From an uncultured Eubacteriales bacterium (GTDB taxonomy: Bacteria; Bacillota; Clostridia; Christensenellales; CAG-917), in NCBI GenBank assembly GCA_900553825.1, contig USEV01000056.1:1-5898 (forward strand): a stretch of DNA of 5,898 nucleotides, written 5' to 3'. Shown here piece by piece: positions 5,000-5,898 of the stretch; within the stretch, counting starts at the first letter, position 1, and each line of letters starts with the position of its first letter. Below the pieces are notes generated by a model. It was not told the DNA's origin. It saw only the letters and a list, made by a program, of their open reading frames with translations, and did no database searches. The position numbers were made by a program, and so were the translations under genes.

Positions 5000-5075
5000 G
5001 CGGCCGTAGCTCATCTGGTAGAGCGCCACCTTGCCAAGGTGGAGGTAGCGAGTTCGAGCCTCGTAATCCGCTCCA
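5000..5075 (+). tRNA. tRNA-Gly (anticodon GCC), three acceptor mismatches
   Basis: D-arm GCTC/GAGC, anticodon stem CCACC/GGTGG with loop TTGCCAA (anticodon GCC), T-arm GCGAG TTCGAGC CTCGT, discriminator T5072 and encoded CCA (5073-5075). The outer four acceptor pairs are intact (GCGG/CCGC), but the inner three (C5-T68, C6-A67, G7-A66) do not pair. The 3' half looks like the common GCGGATG/CATCCGC type while the 5' half reads GCGGCCG. It could be a decayed gene, a mosaic or an assembly error. Confidence 0.82.
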
Positions 5076-5080
5076 TATAA

Positions 5081-5154
5081 GGCGCTATAGCCAAGTGGTA
5101 AGGCGTAGGTCTGCAACACCTTGATCCCCGGTTCAAATCCGGGTGGCGCCTCCA
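5081..5154 (+). tRNA. tRNA-Cys (anticodon GCA)
   Basis: The acceptor GGCGCTA/TGGCGCC is paired (one T-G wobble), the D-arm is short (GCC/GGC), anticodon stem TAGGT/ACCTT encloses loop CTGCAAC (anticodon GCA) with an open outer T-T pair, and the T-arm is CCCGG TTCAAAT CCGGG. Discriminator T5151 is the usual one for Cys, and CCA is encoded (5152-5154). It is the last gene of the array, just before a strong terminator. Confidence 0.94.
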
Positions 5155-5159
5155 GTGTG

Positions 5160-5192
5160 ATTCCCGCTATCAAATGATGGCGGGAATTTTTT
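5160..5192 (+). terminator. Intrinsic terminator of the tRNA array
   Basis: ATTCCCGC (5160-5167) pairs with GCGGGAAT (5180-5187), extended inward by T-G and ATC/GAT to a 12-bp stem with loop AAAT, followed by a T-run ending at 5192. It begins 6 nt after tRNA-Cys and is oriented for plus-strand transcripts only. Confidence 0.9.
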
Positions 5193-5196
5193 GTGC

Positions 5197-5226
5197 AAAA
5201 AGCAGCCAAGCTTTTTCTTGACTGCT
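5197..5226 (-). terminator. Intrinsic terminator of the acetyltransferase gene
   Basis: On the minus strand AGCAGTCAAG, loop AAAAAG, CTTGGCTGCT makes a 10-bp stem followed by TTTT. The one non-Watson-Crick pair is G-U in minus-strand RNA but C-A in plus-strand RNA, which supports function on the minus strand. It lies about 45 nt beyond the acetyltransferase stop, back to back with the tRNA terminator. Confidence 0.7.
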
Positions 5227-5271
5227 ATGTAAAATATTCTGTTTTAATCTGACCTACAAACTGGAAGTTAT

Positions 5272-5814
5272 CTAATCGTTAGTAATGCAATAACAAACCT
5301 CACCTTTGGGTAAAGTGCCTTCTCTGACAAACCTTTGAACAGCATCTGTAATATGCATACTCGATTTTTGCAATACTCTTGCTGATTTTATATTTTCTAT
5401 ACGATGATAAGCCTCAAGTTTGTGAAAATCTGTATTGGAAAACACATAGTCGATAACAGCAGATAATGCTTCATTTGCATATCCGTTGCCCCAAAAACTT
5501 TCGCCTATACAGTATTCGATTTCTGCGGTTTTACAATCGGAATAAACCCTGCAAAAGGCGATTTGCCCTATGTTTTCCAAACTTTTCTTTTCTATGATTG
5601 CCCATCTGTAAAAATCAGAATTAGAATAATTCTTTTGCCATTTATCTAAGAGTTGTTTTACTTCTGAAAGAGTTGTATAAACAGGTTCGCCGTATTCAGT
5701 CTGTACCAGAGGATTGGATACCCAATTTTTTAGCATATTATCACAATCCCCATCTGTAAATGGTCTTAACAGCAGACGAGATGTTTGAATTTGTTGTGTT
5801 CCACAATGTTTCAT
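5272..5814 (-). CDS. GNAT-family N-acetyltransferase, RimJ/RimL-like
   Basis: The protein has 180 residues, the usual size for this subfamily (Acetyltransf_3 type). The N-terminal TSRLLLRPFTDGD (11-23) is the typical first strand. WAIIEKKSLENIGQIAF (71-87) forms the central strands. IEYCIGESFWGNGYANEAL (99-117) is motif A, with WGNGYA matching the acetyl-CoA pyrophosphate loop. ENIKSARVLQKSSM (140-153) is the motif B region, where Gly of the usual K-x-G-[FM] is Ser. Relatives acetylate ribosomal protein N-termini or small molecules; the substrate here cannot be told. The ATG at 5814 follows GGAGGG (5822-5827) at 7 nt; an in-frame TTG at 5829 overlaps that site and is not used here. It is AT-rich, unlike its neighbours: hand counts give 22/60 GC at 5401-5460 and 20/60 at 5641-5700, against 41/60 at 3241-3300 in sigF. 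This suggests horizontal acquisition or a misjoined contig end. Confidence 0.88.
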   Translation of the reverse strand: MKHCGTQQIQTSRLLLRPFTDGDCDNMLKNWVSNPLVQTEYGEPVYTTLSEVKQLLDKWQKNYSNSDFYRWAIIEKKSLENIGQIAFCRVYSDCKTAEIEYCIGESFWGNGYANEALSAVIDYVFSNTDFHKLEAYHRIENIKSARVLQKSSMHITDAVQRFVREGTLPKGEVCYCITND

Positions 5815-5821
5815 AGTATTA

Positions 5822-5827
5822 CCCTCC
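5822..5827 (-). promoter_or_regulatory. Ribosome binding site deciding the acetyltransferase start
   Basis: Minus-strand GGAGGG, then TAATACT (7 nt) and ATG at 5814. It supports the 180-residue protein and rules out the upstream TTG, which lies in this site. Confidence 0.75.
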
Positions 5828-5882
5828 AATTATGCCCAATCAAATATATCTGGTCAAATTCCGATTTATAGGTCTGTTCAAC

Positions 5883-5898
5883 CTGTCTCTTATACACA
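5883..5898. other. Tn5/Nextera mosaic-end adapter remnant at the window edge
   Basis: The last 16 bases, CTGTCTCTTATACACA, equal the first 16 of the 19-bp Tn5 mosaic end used in transposase library kits. A chance match exactly at the edge of the sequence is very unlikely. I read it as untrimmed adapter rather than genomic DNA, so the real genomic sequence ends at about 5882. Confidence 0.85.

Noticed and set aside
5829..5857. Possible acetyltransferase promoter TTGACC, 17 bp, CATAAT on the minus strand
   Set aside because: The expected transcription start would fall inside the ribosome site (5822-5827), leaving no usable leader.
5081..5882. Attachment-site duplication of the tRNA-Cys 3' end
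   Set aside because: I found no second copy of the tRNA-Cys 3' end in the AT-rich segment; a copy beyond the window cannot be excluded.
1..5898. CRISPR array, transposase or phage genes
   Set aside because: No regularly spaced direct repeats and no protein with transposase, integrase or phage features were seen on either strand.

Overview
The window looks like the genome of an endospore-forming member of the Bacillota, most likely a GC-rich and probably uncultured Clostridia lineage. The evidence is the contiguous forespore sigma-factor and spore DPA-channel genes spoIIAA, spoIIAB, sigF, spoVAC, spoVAD and spoVAE, plus a second sporulation gene (yunB) converging on them. Only the C/D/E subset of SpoVA is present, as is common in Clostridia; the extra Bacillus genes (spoVAA, AB, AEA, AF) and an upstream dacF are not seen. 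The last 16 bases match the Tn5/Nextera mosaic end, so the sequence is probably the end of a short-read assembly contig, and irregularities near that end should be judged with this in mind.

Layout. Positions 1-411 (+) hold the C-terminal part of YunB, cut by the window edge. Positions 412-569 are a convergent intergenic region. It holds a hairpin with a U-tract that terminates the leftward operon and overlaps the yunB stop codon, and a second GC-rich stem-loop. Positions 570-4467 (-) are the sporulation cluster, transcribed right to left: spoIIAA (anti-anti-sigma), spoIIAB (anti-sigma kinase, overlapping sigF by 14 nt), sigF, a 208-nt gap with a terminator-like hairpin and a sigma-G-like -10 element, then spoVAC, spoVAD and, after a 108-nt gap with a perfect 12-bp inverted repeat, spoVAE. 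Positions 4468-4645 form a divergent regulatory region. Positions 4646-5154 (+) hold six tRNA genes in the order Pro(UGG), CAU (probably Ile2), Asp(GUC), Phe(GAA), Gly(GCC), Cys(GCA), driven by a good sigma-A-type promoter at 4588-4616 and ended by a strong terminator at 5160-5192. Positions 5272-5814 (-) encode an AT-rich GNAT acetyltransferase with its own terminator.

How the genes work together. SpoIIAA, SpoIIAB and SigF form the partner-switching module that restricts sigma-F to the forespore after asymmetric division. SpoVAC, SpoVAD and SpoVAE then move dipicolinic acid into the developing spore and release it at germination. YunB is another sporulation protein. The tRNA array and the acetyltransferase have no evident functional link to sporulation.

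Most of the window is an ordinary sporulation locus. The points worth a second look are an insertion of about 100 mostly charged residues in the middle of SpoVAD, mismatched acceptor stems in three consecutive tRNA genes (Asp, Phe, Gly), the sharp drop in GC content downstream of the tRNA array, the adapter remnant at the end, and the hairpins between operon genes. I see no CRISPR array, transposase, phage gene or clearly new system.
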